NCBI GenBank assembly: GCA_958407085.1 | Contig: CATYHY010000003.1 | Coordinates: 1 to 29,391 of the forward strand | Direction of reading: 5' to 3' | Length of the DNA stretch: 29,391 nucleotides | Origin: an uncultured Collinsella sp. | GTDB lineage: Bacteria; Actinomycetota; Coriobacteriia; Coriobacteriales; Coriobacteriaceae | Shown: piece after piece, positions 1 through 7,466 of the stretch | Numbering within the stretch: position 1 is the stretch's first letter | How the letters are laid out: each line of letters starts with the position of its first letter | Notes under the pieces: model-generated | Told to the model about the DNA's origin: nothing | Databases searched by the model: none | Seen by the model: only the letters and a program-made list of their open reading frames with translations | Position numbers and translations under genes: made by a program

Positions 1-320
1 CATCCGGTCCGACCGGGCCGCGCGGCAAGGAGATATATTGCCAGACCGGAGGGGCGCCGTGGGCGGGAATCGCGCACTCCATATTTTGTTCACAAATGAA
101 TAGATCCCTCAGTCGCGTCACTGAGGTTAAAACTGAAGCATTGGCTTCTGATATTGGCGATGACCAGCTGTTTTACGAGTATTGAGACATCGGTCATCTC
201 TGGAGCGCTACTTTACTCCAAAGGCATCAGCTATTTGTTTCCCATCGGTAAAAGGCGGGTTTTGTTCGCCAAGCGTTCTTATATATAGATAGATACGGGT
301 TCGAACCCATGAAAGGGCGA
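1..320 (+). other. Unassigned left edge; possible 3' end of a truncated CDS (3-185)
   Basis: No recognisable gene. One plus-strand frame is open from the window edge to a TGA at 183-185 (60 residues, ending DDQLFYEY), so it could be the tail of a gene that starts outside. The other two plus frames are also open for the first ~100 bases because the DNA there is GC-rich, so the open frame is weak evidence. A perfect 7-bp hairpin (CCTCAGT/ACTGAGG, 107-126) lies inside it. From about 190 to 320 the DNA is more AT-rich and holds no open frame or RNA gene that I recognise. Confidence 0.2.
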
Positions 321-351
321 CAAAAAAGACGGCCAACCGAAGTTGACCGTC
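321..351 (-). terminator. Rho-independent terminator after tRNA-Lys
   Basis: Read on the minus strand, a 10-bp stem with one mismatch (GACGGTCAAC/GTTGGCCGTC) closes a TTCG tetraloop and is followed directly by TTTTTTG. It lies 16 bases beyond the tRNA-Lys 3' end, so it is well placed to end that transcript. Confidence 0.8.
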
Positions 352-366
352 TCAACAATCTTTGGG

Positions 367-439
367 TGGGCCGTCAGGGGTTCGAACCCTGGACCTTGGG
401 ATTAAAAGTCCCCTGCTCTGCCAGCTGAGCTAACGGCCC
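367..439 (-). tRNA. tRNA-Lys (anticodon TTT)
   Basis: The minus strand folds as a complete 73-nt tRNA. The acceptor stem is GGGCCGT/ACGGCCC, the D-stem GCTC/GAGC, the anticodon loop CTTTTAA gives anticodon TTT, and the T-arm is CAGGG-TTCGAAC-CCCTG with discriminator A. The first anticodon-stem pair is a G-A mismatch. The genome continues with CCC rather than CCA, so the CCA tail must be added enzymatically. Confidence 0.96.
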
Positions 440-448
440 GCGGGTGGC

Positions 449-477
449 ATTGTACCACGGTCTGGGACTATTCCCAA
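449..477 (-). promoter_or_regulatory. Probable promoter of tRNA-Lys
   Basis: On the minus strand TTGGGA and TACAAT are separated by 17 bases, and the -10 box ends 9 bases before the mature tRNA 5' end. The -35 box lies inside the last codons of the upstream aminopeptidase gene. No terminator separates the two genes, so read-through from that gene is also possible. Confidence 0.5.
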
Positions 478-1748
478 CTCCATTGGCCGTTCTGGAAAAT
501 CACAACTTCACGTCCATCAGGCGTAATGCCCGTAATATCGATGTCGTCCGTGCCGATCATAAAATCGACGTGCGTGCTCGAGACGTTAACGCCATGCTCC
601 AGGAGCTCCTCCTTGGACATGTCATACCCACCCTCGATGCATTCGGGGAAACCGACACCTAGCGCGAGATGGCAGCTAGCGTTCTCGTCATAGAGCGTGT
701 CATAGAACAGAACGCCGCTTTCGCGGATCGGAGTGTTCTTGGAAATGAGCGCGACCTCGCCCAGATGAGCGGCACCTTCATCGGTGTCAATAATGCTCGC
801 AAGCGTTGCCTTGCCCACGCGGGCGTCGTAGTCCACCACGCGGCCGCCCTCGAACTTAATCCAAAAATCTTCGACTTTATTGCCGTGGTGGATGAGCGGC
901 ATGGCCGAGTACACGATACCGTCGGCGCGCATGCGATCGGGCGAGGTGAAGACTTCCTCGGTGGGAATGTTGGGGAAGAAGGGGTGTCCATCGGGCGTCT
1001 TGCCCTTGCCGCCGGCCCACTCGTGACCCTTCGTCATGCCAATCGTCAGATCGGTTCCATTTGCCGCGGTGTAATGCAAGTAGTCGAAACGATTGTCGTT
1101 CAGGAAACGCAGGTTCTTTTCGAATGCGGCGTCATGGAGTTCCCAGTCGCTCTCCGGGTCCTGGCCATCGGCGCGCGCGGTGTGCAGAATCGCATTCCAT
1201 AGTTTATAGATTGCAACCTCATCGGCGTCTCCTGGGAACACCTCGTGCGCCCAAGCCACGACCGGAGCGCCGGCGATGCACCACGGATTGATGTTGTAAT
1301 CCAGTCCACGGCGGAAAACTTTGCACTGCGTATTCCTCGCCTTTGATGCCGCGGCCGGCTTGGCTGGATCGATGCCCTTGAGGGCCGCAGGATCCGCACC
1401 CTCGATAAAGACAAAGCAGGCACCGTCCTGGGCCAGGGAATCCAGTTGCAGGCGCTTCCACTCGGGCGTCTGCTCAAAATAGCTTTTCTCGACATGCTCG
1501 TACGTGAGCCTCGTCACGGCATCATCGGCCCAAATGACCGTCACGTGGCCGGCGGCGGCAGCATAGGCCTCCGCGACCACCACGCGCGCAAACGGCGCGC
1601 ACTCGACCGGAGACTGAACGACGACCTCCTGGCCGGGCTTGACGTTTACGCCCTTGCGGACGACCAGGCGCGCGTAGTTTTTAATCTTGGGCTCCAGGGC
1701 CTTCATGCCCTCCAGAGCCTCTTCGACCGTCAGGGCAGCTCGAATCAT
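468..1748 (-). CDS. M29-family metallo-aminopeptidase (AmpS/PepS-like)
   Basis: This is a cytoplasmic aminopeptidase of the M29 (AmpS/AmpT/PepS) family, dimeric metalloenzymes that remove N-terminal residues from peptides. The 426-residue length fits the family. Segments expected for the metal site are present in order: a Glu in the FPNIPTEEVFTSP stretch, a Glu in LGEVALI, a His in SCHLALG, and the His and Asp residues of THVDFMIG and TDDIDITG near the C-terminus. The assignment rests on the overall family pattern. The frame extends four codons upstream to 1760, but ATG at 1748 is preferred because GGAG stands 6 bases before it and nothing comparable precedes 1760. It is a single gene, 28 bases upstream of tRNA-Lys on the same strand, with a terminator between it and the gene before it. 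The likely role is peptide turnover. Confidence 0.9.
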   Translation of the reverse strand: MIRAALTVEEALEGMKALEPKIKNYARLVVRKGVNVKPGQEVVVQSPVECAPFARVVVAEAYAAAAGHVTVIWADDAVTRLTYEHVEKSYFEQTPEWKRLQLDSLAQDGACFVFIEGADPAALKGIDPAKPAAASKARNTQCKVFRRGLDYNINPWCIAGAPVVAWAHEVFPGDADEVAIYKLWNAILHTARADGQDPESDWELHDAAFEKNLRFLNDNRFDYLHYTAANGTDLTIGMTKGHEWAGGKGKTPDGHPFFPNIPTEEVFTSPDRMRADGIVYSAMPLIHHGNKVEDFWIKFEGGRVVDYDARVGKATLASIIDTDEGAAHLGEVALISKNTPIRESGVLFYDTLYDENASCHLALGVGFPECIEGGYDMSKEELLEHGVNVSSTHVDFMIGTDDIDITGITPDGREVVIFQNGQWSWE

Positions 1749-1774
1749 GTGCCACTCCATCTATCTATAGAACA

Positions 1775-1807
1775 GTAAAAAGGCGCGCCGCAAAAACGAC
1801 GCGCCTT
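1775..1807 (-). terminator. Rho-independent terminator after the two-helix membrane protein gene
   Basis: On the minus strand AAGGCGCG and CGCGCCTT form an 8-bp stem around a 12-base loop and run into TTTACTG. It sits 30 bases after the stop of the 1838-2413 gene and ends the purC transcript before the aminopeptidase gene. Confidence 0.75.
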
Positions 1808-1837
1808 ATATCTTAGCGATAAGTATGTATGCAAACG

Positions 1838-2413
1838 CTACTTCTTCTTGGAGTCCTTCTGGTCCTCCTCGGCAGCCGCGCGCTCAATAAGAGCGTTGAG
1901 CTTGTTCTCGGACATGCCCTCGGCCTGCGCGCGGTACATGTTGCGCAAGGGACGAATACGAGCGAAGTCGTAGATAAAGTCACCTAGGATGATGACATAG
2001 GACAAAACGATGCCGACCATCTGGACAGGGCTGGACACCATGCCAGCGGGAGCGAAGTACAGCGAGGCCCAAATTGCCACGACGAGCACCATGCCAATGG
2101 CGAGCACAATCCACCAGATGCGACGGCGCTTGGTGTAGTCCTCGTCCTGCTTGAGGAGGATATTCGACACCGTATAGATGCGGTCCTCCTTGGCGCGCTG
2201 CTTGGCCTTGCGGGCGCGCTTCTCCTCTTTAGAGAGGCCCTCGAGGTTCTCGCCCTTCTCGAGCTCTTTGCGGCGTGCCTTAGACGAAGCCGGCACGATG
2301 CGAACGGAGCTCGCTGCTTGGCGGGCGGGCTTAGCAGATGCGGCAGACTTGCGCGCAACCCCGGTAACTTCGTGGGATTGCGTGCGCTTGTTCGTGGCGC
2401 TACGGGTACTCAC
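1838..2413 (-). CDS. Hypothetical membrane protein, two C-terminal helices and a basic N-terminal region
   Basis: I do not recognise a named family. The 191-residue protein has a long hydrophilic, Lys/Arg/Ala-rich N-terminal half (about 1-97), two adjacent hydrophobic helices (about 100-122 and 128-150) and a charged C-terminal tail ending in KDSKKK. That layout suggests an integral membrane protein with both ends in the cytoplasm. It starts with GTG, and its first base directly follows the TAA of purC; GGAG for this start lies in the last codons of purC. Translation is therefore probably coupled to purC, although nothing in the protein suggests purine synthesis. A terminator follows the stop. 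Confidence 0.7.
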   Translation of the reverse strand: MSTRSATNKRTQSHEVTGVARKSAASAKPARQAASSVRIVPASSKARRKELEKGENLEGLSKEEKRARKAKQRAKEDRIYTVSNILLKQDEDYTKRRRIWWIVLAIGMVLVVAIWASLYFAPAGMVSSPVQMVGIVLSYVIILGDFIYDFARIRPLRNMYRAQAEGMSENKLNALIERAAAEEDQKDSKKK

Positions 2414-3301
2414 TTATGCGTTCTCCTTCATGCTTGTGAACTGGGAGCCGGTGATGATCTGGAAGGCCTCGCGATAGCGCTCGGACGTGCCATCGATGAC
2501 CTCGGCGGGCAGGTGCGGGGTCTCCCCCGTCATATCCCAGTTGGCCTTGAGCCAATTGCGGACGAATTGCTTGTCGTAGCTAGGCTGGATCTTGCCCTCC
2601 TCGTAGCTGGCAGCAGGCCAGAAACGGCTGGAGTCGGGCGTGAGGCACTCGTCGATCAGCGTGACCTTGCCATCAATAACACCAAACTCGAACTTGGTGT
2701 CGGCAATGATGATGCCACGGGTCGCGGCGTACTCGGCAGCGGCCTTGTAGATCTTGAGGGAAAGGTCACGAATCTGCGTGGCGATGTCCTCGCCCACGAT
2801 CTCGCAGCAACGCTCGAACGAGATGTTCTCGTCGTGGTCACCGATCTCGGCCTTCGTGGACGGCGTGAACAACGGCTCGGGAAGCTTGGAAGCCTCGGTC
2901 AGGCCCTCAGGCAGCTGGATGCCGCAGACGGTGCCGTTCTCGTCGTAGGTCTTCTTGCCCGAACCGGTCAGATAGCCGCGGACGATGCACTCGATAGGAA
3001 TCGTCTGGGCCTTCTTAACCAGCATGGCGCGGCCAGCGAGGTAGTCACGATACTCAGCAAACTCCTCGGGGAAATCCGCCGGGTCGATGGAAACGAGATG
3101 GTTGGGGACGATGTCGGCAAACTTATCGAACCAGAATGCCGAGATGCGATTGAGCACCTCTCCCTTAAACGGAATCTCGTCGGGAAGAATGAAGTCGAAC
3201 GCAGAAATGCGGTCGGTGGCGACCATCAGCAGGTTTTCACCGGCATCGTAAATATCACGAACCTTGCCACGGGAATCCGGACGACGCTCCATCGTTGTCA
3301 C
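2414..3301 (-). CDS. purC: Phosphoribosylaminoimidazole-succinocarboxamide synthase (SAICAR synthetase)
   Basis: PurC joins CAIR and L-aspartate using ATP to make SAICAR in de novo purine synthesis, in the cytoplasm. The protein has the family's N-terminal SRGKVRDIYD segment, the IECIVRGYLTGSG signature in the middle, DTKFEFG, and the LIDECLTPDSSRFW block that lines the nucleotide and metal site. The length of 295 residues fits the stand-alone eukaryote-like/actinobacterial form. The frame opens at a GTG at 3310, but AAGGAG abuts that codon. The GTG at 3301, eight bases after the Shine-Dalgarno, is the better start, with ATG at 3292 as an alternative. purB, a later step of the pathway, lies 4 kb away on the same strand. 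The downstream membrane protein gene abuts purC. Confidence 0.95.
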   Translation of the reverse strand: MTTMERRPDSRGKVRDIYDAGENLLMVATDRISAFDFILPDEIPFKGEVLNRISAFWFDKFADIVPNHLVSIDPADFPEEFAEYRDYLAGRAMLVKKAQTIPIECIVRGYLTGSGKKTYDENGTVCGIQLPEGLTEASKLPEPLFTPSTKAEIGDHDENISFERCCEIVGEDIATQIRDLSLKIYKAAAEYAATRGIIIADTKFEFGVIDGKVTLIDECLTPDSSRFWPAASYEEGKIQPSYDKQFVRNWLKANWDMTGETPHLPAEVIDGTSERYREAFQIITGSQFTSMKENA

Positions 3302-3332
3302 GTGAGTCACTCCTTACCTAAATACGACAGAA

Positions 3333-3352
3333 ATGCGGGTTCTTTCCCGCAT
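3333..3352 (-). terminator. Possible terminator hairpin after the two-component operon
   Basis: ATGCGGG and CCCGCAT form a perfect 7-bp stem with a 6-base loop between the kinase stop (3411) and purC. On the minus strand it is followed by TTCTGTCG, a poor U-tract, so termination would be weak. It could instead be an mRNA leader structure of purC. Confidence 0.4.
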
Positions 3353-3410
3353 GTTTTCGCAAACTCGGAGCGGCAGGGACGCGGCCCCTCCTTCACCGAA
3401 TAGCGAAAAG

Positions 3411-4976
3411 CTAGTGCTCCATTGTAGTAGATGCCGCGTCTGCCGTGTGCTCGCGGGGCAGATGAATTGTAAAAGTCGTACCCTTTCCAAGCTCCGACTC
3501 CACGGATATGTAGCCATGGTGACGCTCGACAATCTGCTTGGTCACGGCGAGGCCGACGCCCAGGCCGCCAGCTTCGCGGGCGCGGCTGGCATCGGCGCGC
3601 CAAAACCGCCCGAAAATGCGCGACAGATCGTCCTTGGCAATACCGATGCCGGTATCAGAAACGGCAATGCTGACGTGCCTGCGGTCACTGAGCACCGACA
3701 CCACGACCCAACCGCCCTCGGGGGTGTAGCGCATGGCGTTGCTCATGAGGTTGATAACACATTGCGTGATCATGTCGGGATCTGCCTCGACAACGTCATC
3801 GTGGCCCTGCGTCTCATCTGCAAAGCGCAAACGCAGGTCACGGTCGGCAAACAGGCGCTCCTGGCCATTCACAATCGATCGCACGAACGGAACCATGTCC
3901 ACCGGTTCTAGATTGAGCGGAGCCGTGCTGTTTTCCATACGCGATAGGTCGAGCATCTGCTGCACCAGACGAGCCAGGCGACGCGTCTCGGAAGCAACGG
4001 TCTCCAAATGCTCATCGTCGGTGGGATACACGCCATCCTGCATGGCCTCGACCGTTGCGAGCATGGCCATAAGCGGCGTGCGAAGCTCGTGTGCAACGTC
4101 TGAGGTCAGGCGCTTCTCGTGTTTCATATCCTTCTCGAGCGAAGTGGCCATCTCATCGAAGGTCTCACCCAGCTGATCGATCTCGTCATCACCGCGCAGT
4201 CCCGTGCGAGCCGACAGGTCGCCGTCACGGATTTGCTTTGCGGTACTGGTGATGCGATGAATCGGCTTGGTGAGCATGCGCGACACGAGCGATCCGATAA
4301 CGACCGAAATGCAGATTGCAACAACCGCGGCGAGGGCCATGGCGTTAAAGGTCTTCTCCCTAAACGCAGAGTCCGCCTTGGTGAGCAGAGCGTCGGAGCC
4401 GATGGCCCACAGCTTTACCTGTCCGACATGCTCGCCGGAAGACGTTACAATCTCGACGTTAGCAACGCTATCGGAGTCGGTTGGAGCAGACGAGACCGGG
4501 CTATGCGATGCCCTCTTGCCGCTCGTGTCGTCGGTCGTAGCCTGGTTTTCGCGTACATCGGCGGTGGCGCTTGCCGAGGGCCAGGAATCGTCATAAACGA
4601 TCACGCCCTTTTTATTGACGACCTGCATGCCCAGATCGTCGGAAACCAAACTCGACGTTGCGACCGTGCGCAGTTCTCCCGCGGTCCAAGAGCCGTTTTC
4701 CTCATATGAGGTCGCCAACTTCTCGGCAGCGGAATTTGCGATTTCGACGATATTGGAGCGTGTGTAATCCGAAAAGACCGTGCCCCACACAACAGAGACA
4801 ACGCCCACCAGCACCAATACTGTCATGAGCGATGTCAGAGCAAAAGCAAGTGCCATGCGCGAGGGATAGCTCATCGTTGGCCGTGAATCGGAACGAGGCG
4901 TGTTCCAACTAGCCTTGGAACCCGCCTCGCTCTCCTGCTTGTGCTTTTGTCCGATTTCAAAGCGCGCAGGTGTCAT
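3411..4976 (-). CDS. Two-component sensor histidine kinase (HAMP-HisKA-HATPase)
   Basis: This is a membrane-bound sensor kinase of the BaeS/PhoR-like class that phosphorylates the response regulator encoded just upstream. In order: a hydrophilic cytoplasmic extension of about 40 residues, TM1 (about 41-65), an extracytoplasmic sensor of about 145 residues with a Ser/Thr/Asp-rich stretch (135-172), TM2 (about 211-232), a HAMP linker, and the HisKA motif SDVAHELRTPL with the phospho-acceptor His at 296. Then come the N-box NLMSNAMRYTPEGG, the G1 box DTGIGI and the G2 box GLGVGLAV of the ATPase. All catalytic motifs are intact. The ATG lies 11 bases after the regulator stop with AGGGA in front, so the two form one operon. 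The ligand cannot be read from the sequence. The N-terminal extension is longer than usual. Confidence 0.93.
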   Translation of the reverse strand: MTPARFEIGQKHKQESEAGSKASWNTPRSDSRPTMSYPSRMALAFALTSLMTVLVLVGVVSVVWGTVFSDYTRSNIVEIANSAAEKLATSYEENGSWTAGELRTVATSSLVSDDLGMQVVNKKGVIVYDDSWPSASATADVRENQATTDDTSGKRASHSPVSSAPTDSDSVANVEIVTSSGEHVGQVKLWAIGSDALLTKADSAFREKTFNAMALAAVVAICISVVIGSLVSRMLTKPIHRITSTAKQIRDGDLSARTGLRGDDEIDQLGETFDEMATSLEKDMKHEKRLTSDVAHELRTPLMAMLATVEAMQDGVYPTDDEHLETVASETRRLARLVQQMLDLSRMENSTAPLNLEPVDMVPFVRSIVNGQERLFADRDLRLRFADETQGHDDVVEADPDMITQCVINLMSNAMRYTPEGGWVVVSVLSDRRHVSIAVSDTGIGIAKDDLSRIFGRFWRADASRAREAGGLGVGLAVTKQIVERHHGYISVESELGKGTTFTIHLPREHTADAASTTMEH

Positions 4977-4987
4977 ATGTGATTTCC

Positions 4988-5710
4988 CTATTTCTCGTCC
5001 GACTTATCGGTCTTGGCCGGAGCCTCGAAGCGATAGCCGACACCATGGACGGTGTAGAGCCACTTGGGCTTCTTGGGATCATCGCCCAGCTTGGCGCGAA
5101 GATTCTTCACGTGGCTATCGATGGTGCGCTCATAGCCCTCAAAGTCATACCCGAGCACTTTCTCGACCAGCTCCATGCGGTTATACACACGGCCGGGATG
5201 GCGGGCAAGCGTGGTGAGCAGTTTGAACTCGGAAGCCGTCAGATCGACTTCCTTGCCCTCGACCAAGATCTTGTGGCCCGAGATATCGATGACCAGATCG
5301 CCGAAGTCGAGTACCTCGACGGTGGGCTCGTCGGCCTGATGGGCACGGCGGAACAGAGCGCGAACGCGGGCGACGAGCTCGCGCGGCGAGAACGGCTTAA
5401 TCAGATAGTCGTCGGCGCCGAGCTCAAGACCGATAATACGGTCCTCGATCTCGCCCTTAGCCGTCAGCATGATGATGGGGACATCCGAGGTATCGCGAAT
5501 GGTGCGGCAAACGCGCTCGCCGGGAATCTTGGGGAGCATAAGGTCGAGCACGACCAGGTCGAACTGATGCTTCTCGAACTCCTCGATCGCGGACTGGCCG
5601 TCGCCGACGCCCACAACCCAGTAGCCTTCGCGCTCGAGATAGGCAGCGACGGCGTCACGGATTGCCTTCTCATCCTCGACCAGCAGAATCTTTTTTGCAT
5701 CTGAAGCCAT
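4988..5710 (-). CDS. OmpR/PhoB-family DNA-binding response regulator
   Basis: A 240-residue response regulator made of a receiver domain and a winged-helix DNA-binding domain. Acidic residues at 12-13 (LLVEDE), phospho-acceptor Asp56 (VVLDLMLP), Thr83 and Lys105 (LIKPFSP) give a complete receiver active site. The C-terminal half has the OmpR-type pattern, including the recognition-helix region ERTIDSHVKNLRAKLG and the wing WLYTVHGVGYRF. The frame extends to 5731, but ATG at 5710 is preferred because a GGGGGG run stands 7 bases before it. The partner kinase follows 11 bases after the stop. Target genes are unknown; autoregulation is common in the family but not shown here. Confidence 0.94.
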   Translation of the reverse strand: MASDAKKILLVEDEKAIRDAVAAYLEREGYWVVGVGDGQSAIEEFEKHQFDLVVLDLMLPKIPGERVCRTIRDTSDVPIIMLTAKGEIEDRIIGLELGADDYLIKPFSPRELVARVRALFRRAHQADEPTVEVLDFGDLVIDISGHKILVEGKEVDLTASEFKLLTTLARHPGRVYNRMELVEKVLGYDFEGYERTIDSHVKNLRAKLGDDPKKPKWLYTVHGVGYRFEAPAKTDKSDEK

Positions 5711-5765
5711 AACACGGCCCCCCTGTCTCAATTAGCTAAGAACAAGCCCATTTTAACGCACCTGA

Positions 5766-5804
5766 GCCCGCCGGATGCCGCTATGACGCGGCAGCTCGGC
5801 GGGC
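5766..5804 (-). other. Strong two-segment hairpin between a lipoprotein gene and a response-regulator gene
   Basis: GCCCGCCG (5766-5773) pairs with CGGCGGGC (5797-5804), and inside it TGCCGC (5776-5781) pairs with GCGGCA (5788-5793) around a 6-base loop. Neither side has a U-tract. It is 60 bases after the lipoprotein stop and just upstream of a TAAAAT box (5750-5755, minus) that may serve the response-regulator gene. It may act as a terminator without a U-tract or as a leader or operator structure. Confidence 0.5.
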
Positions 5805-5863
5805 GGTACTCACAATTACAACGCGTTTATTCCCCTGTTGGCGCCTTTTTAACCCCTCTAAGC

Positions 5864-7075
5864 TTAAAGAGAGAATAGACGTGCAGTGACCGTCTCTGGT
5901 ATACCCTGGCTGTTGCGCACCGTGGCGTACGTAAGGAATGAGTCCGATTTTCCCGCCGTAGCTGGATAATCGCCATACTCCAAAGCGCGGTCGGGCGACA
6001 GCAGCGAGCCATAGGTCTTGGCAGAGGTGTCGATCAGGAAATGCGACGCCTGTACCTTAACAAGGTATTTATTCTTCTTGCCAGCCGCACATGCGAGCGG
6101 CTCGCGGGACAGGAAGAGGTACGGCCCTCCCTCATTACCGATATATGTGCCCATATTGCCCAGGCTGCCCACGCCACTATAGGCCGCCTCGATAGAAAAC
6201 ACGAAGGTATCGCCCATATATACGGCCTCGAAAGGCGAGACTGACGAGGGAAGGACTAGCTGGGCACGTTTGGTGTTGTTGCCGTCGGTCAGATCGATTG
6301 CCGTTATGCCGTAGTAGACGCCCTCGTCGTTGCGGACACGCGGCGAGATGGTCAAAATGCCGTCGCTCGCGCGCGGGGCCGATGCAAAGCGGCCCGTCGA
6401 TTTCCAAATTACCTCGGCCTTGGATTCATCAAGCGAGCGACGATAGCAAAACGAATCACTACTCGTTTTATTGCCGCCTGCCGAAGGCATTTTATACCAG
6501 ATGACTGATGCCCCGAACGCCGTAAACAGCGGCGGATCGTAGTCCTTGCCACCTCGATCGAGCTCAACCACGTCGCCAGAGAGCGAAGCGCCCGACAGAT
6601 TTTGAGCGTAGAGCTTCCACGATGAATTGGCAAAGTTCATCTCAACCCACGCGAATACGCCGTCGCCGGCACGGACATCGTAGAATGCATATCCCGTGCC
6701 CTCGATAGGATCCTCGATTAATGTGGTAAGCGAGCCATCGCCCAGGTTGAGCACACCGAGCGTGTTGGCGTGCAGTGCCGATGCGGGCGCCATCATTGCC
6801 GCGGCGTAATCGCCGTCGCAGTAGTACAGCAGCGTACCCAGAGGCAGCGTCCACGACGCCGCCGGCTCAAGATCGATGTCGACTGCCTCGTACTCATCCG
6901 TAATCGAGATGATTTTGGAATCATCCTTGATAACCTGCGGCTCGCCGGCGGCATCATCGCTGGTGCCCGTTTTTTTCGAGCATCCGGCAAGCACCGTGGC
7001 AGCGCCCGCGGCAGCCCCACCGAGTACAAAGCCGCGACGCGATATTCCGTTCTTGATGTGATCGGCGATACCCAT
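5864..7075 (-). CDS. Tat-type exported lipoprotein, possible beta-propeller
   Basis: The 403-residue protein begins with a twin-arginine signal (SRRGF, Arg13-Arg14), a hydrophobic stretch and a lipobox LAGC with Cys32. It should therefore be exported folded by Tat and anchored by a lipid outside the membrane. The body has repeated short hydrophobic strands with Gly/Asp turns and aromatic segments such as VFAWVEMNF, ASVIWYKMP and VYYGITAIDL, spaced about every 50 residues. This resembles a beta-propeller sensor or scaffold, but no named family is recognised. Its ATG overlaps the stop of the upstream TSCPD gene by one base (TAATG), so the two are translationally coupled; its own Shine-Dalgarno is weak. 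Confidence 0.75.
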   Translation of the reverse strand: MGIADHIKNGISRRGFVLGGAAAGAATVLAGCSKKTGTSDDAAGEPQVIKDDSKIISITDEYEAVDIDLEPAASWTLPLGTLLYYCDGDYAAAMMAPASALHANTLGVLNLGDGSLTTLIEDPIEGTGYAFYDVRAGDGVFAWVEMNFANSSWKLYAQNLSGASLSGDVVELDRGGKDYDPPLFTAFGASVIWYKMPSAGGNKTSSDSFCYRRSLDESKAEVIWKSTGRFASAPRASDGILTISPRVRNDEGVYYGITAIDLTDGNNTKRAQLVLPSSVSPFEAVYMGDTFVFSIEAAYSGVGSLGNMGTYIGNEGGPYLFLSREPLACAAGKKNKYLVKVQASHFLIDTSAKTYGSLLSPDRALEYGDYPATAGKSDSFLTYATVRNSQGIPETVTARLFSL

Positions 7076-7338
7076 TAGGCGATCTCGGTGCGAGCGGCCT
7101 CGATAGCGCGTGTAAGCTGGTCGGCGCAGGAGGTCTTTTTCATACCGCAGGTATTACCGGCGAGAACCTCGATTACGCGATCGGCAGGAGCGCCCTCGAC
7201 CAGCTTGGAGATAGCCTTGAGATTGCCGTCGCAGCCGCCGGTAAATTCAACGCCCATCACCTTGTTGCCGTCATCGGAAAGGTCAAGGTGAATATTGCGA
7301 GCACACACGCCCTGAGGCTTGTAATCAAACGAAATCAT
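7075..7338 (-). CDS. TSCPD-domain protein (TIGR03905-like)
   Basis: A small 87-residue protein of the TSCPD family, known from the TSC(P/A)D motif and as a C-terminal domain of some class II ribonucleotide reductases. Four cysteines (12, 36, 64, 71) sit in the family positions, the last in KKTSCADQL, and the GGCDGNLKAI segment is typical. They could bind a metal or form redox pairs; the function of the free-standing form is not established. ATG at 7338 has AGAGGGG 5-6 bases upstream. Its TAA overlaps the start of the Tat lipoprotein gene, an odd pairing of a cytoplasmic Cys protein with an exported one. Confidence 0.85.
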   Translation of the reverse strand: MISFDYKPQGVCARNIHLDLSDDGNKVMGVEFTGGCDGNLKAISKLVEGAPADRVIEVLAGNTCGMKKTSCADQLTRAIEAARTEIA

Positions 7339-7402
7339 GCGATCCCCTCTCAGAATGTTATTCGAGACGACTATTATCCCCGTCTTTCCCTAAATGCAAC
7401 GA

Positions 7403-7440
7403 GGCGCTTTGCCGGCAACACACATTACCAGCAAAGCGCC
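7403..7440 (-). terminator. Long hairpin after purB, probable terminator
   Basis: Transcribed from the minus strand, this forms a 16-bp stem with two G-U wobbles around a TGTGTG loop. The same two positions would be C-A mismatches in a plus-strand transcript, so the structure favours minus-strand RNA. It lies 26 bases after the purB stop. The following sequence (CTCGTTGCATTT) is a poor U-tract, so it may slow or protect the 3' end rather than terminate fully. Confidence 0.6.
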
Positions 7441-7466
7441 CTAAAAAGCTAACGTTATGCCCGAAC

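Noticed and set aside
297..308. GGGTTCGAACCC as a second tRNA T-arm beside tRNA-Lys
   Set aside because: The bases outside the palindrome do not pair as a five-base T-stem on either strand, and no other tRNA parts are present.
2318..3403. 361-codon plus-strand frame opposite purC
   Set aside because: Antisense shadow of purC and its neighbour, which have clear family motifs on the other strand.
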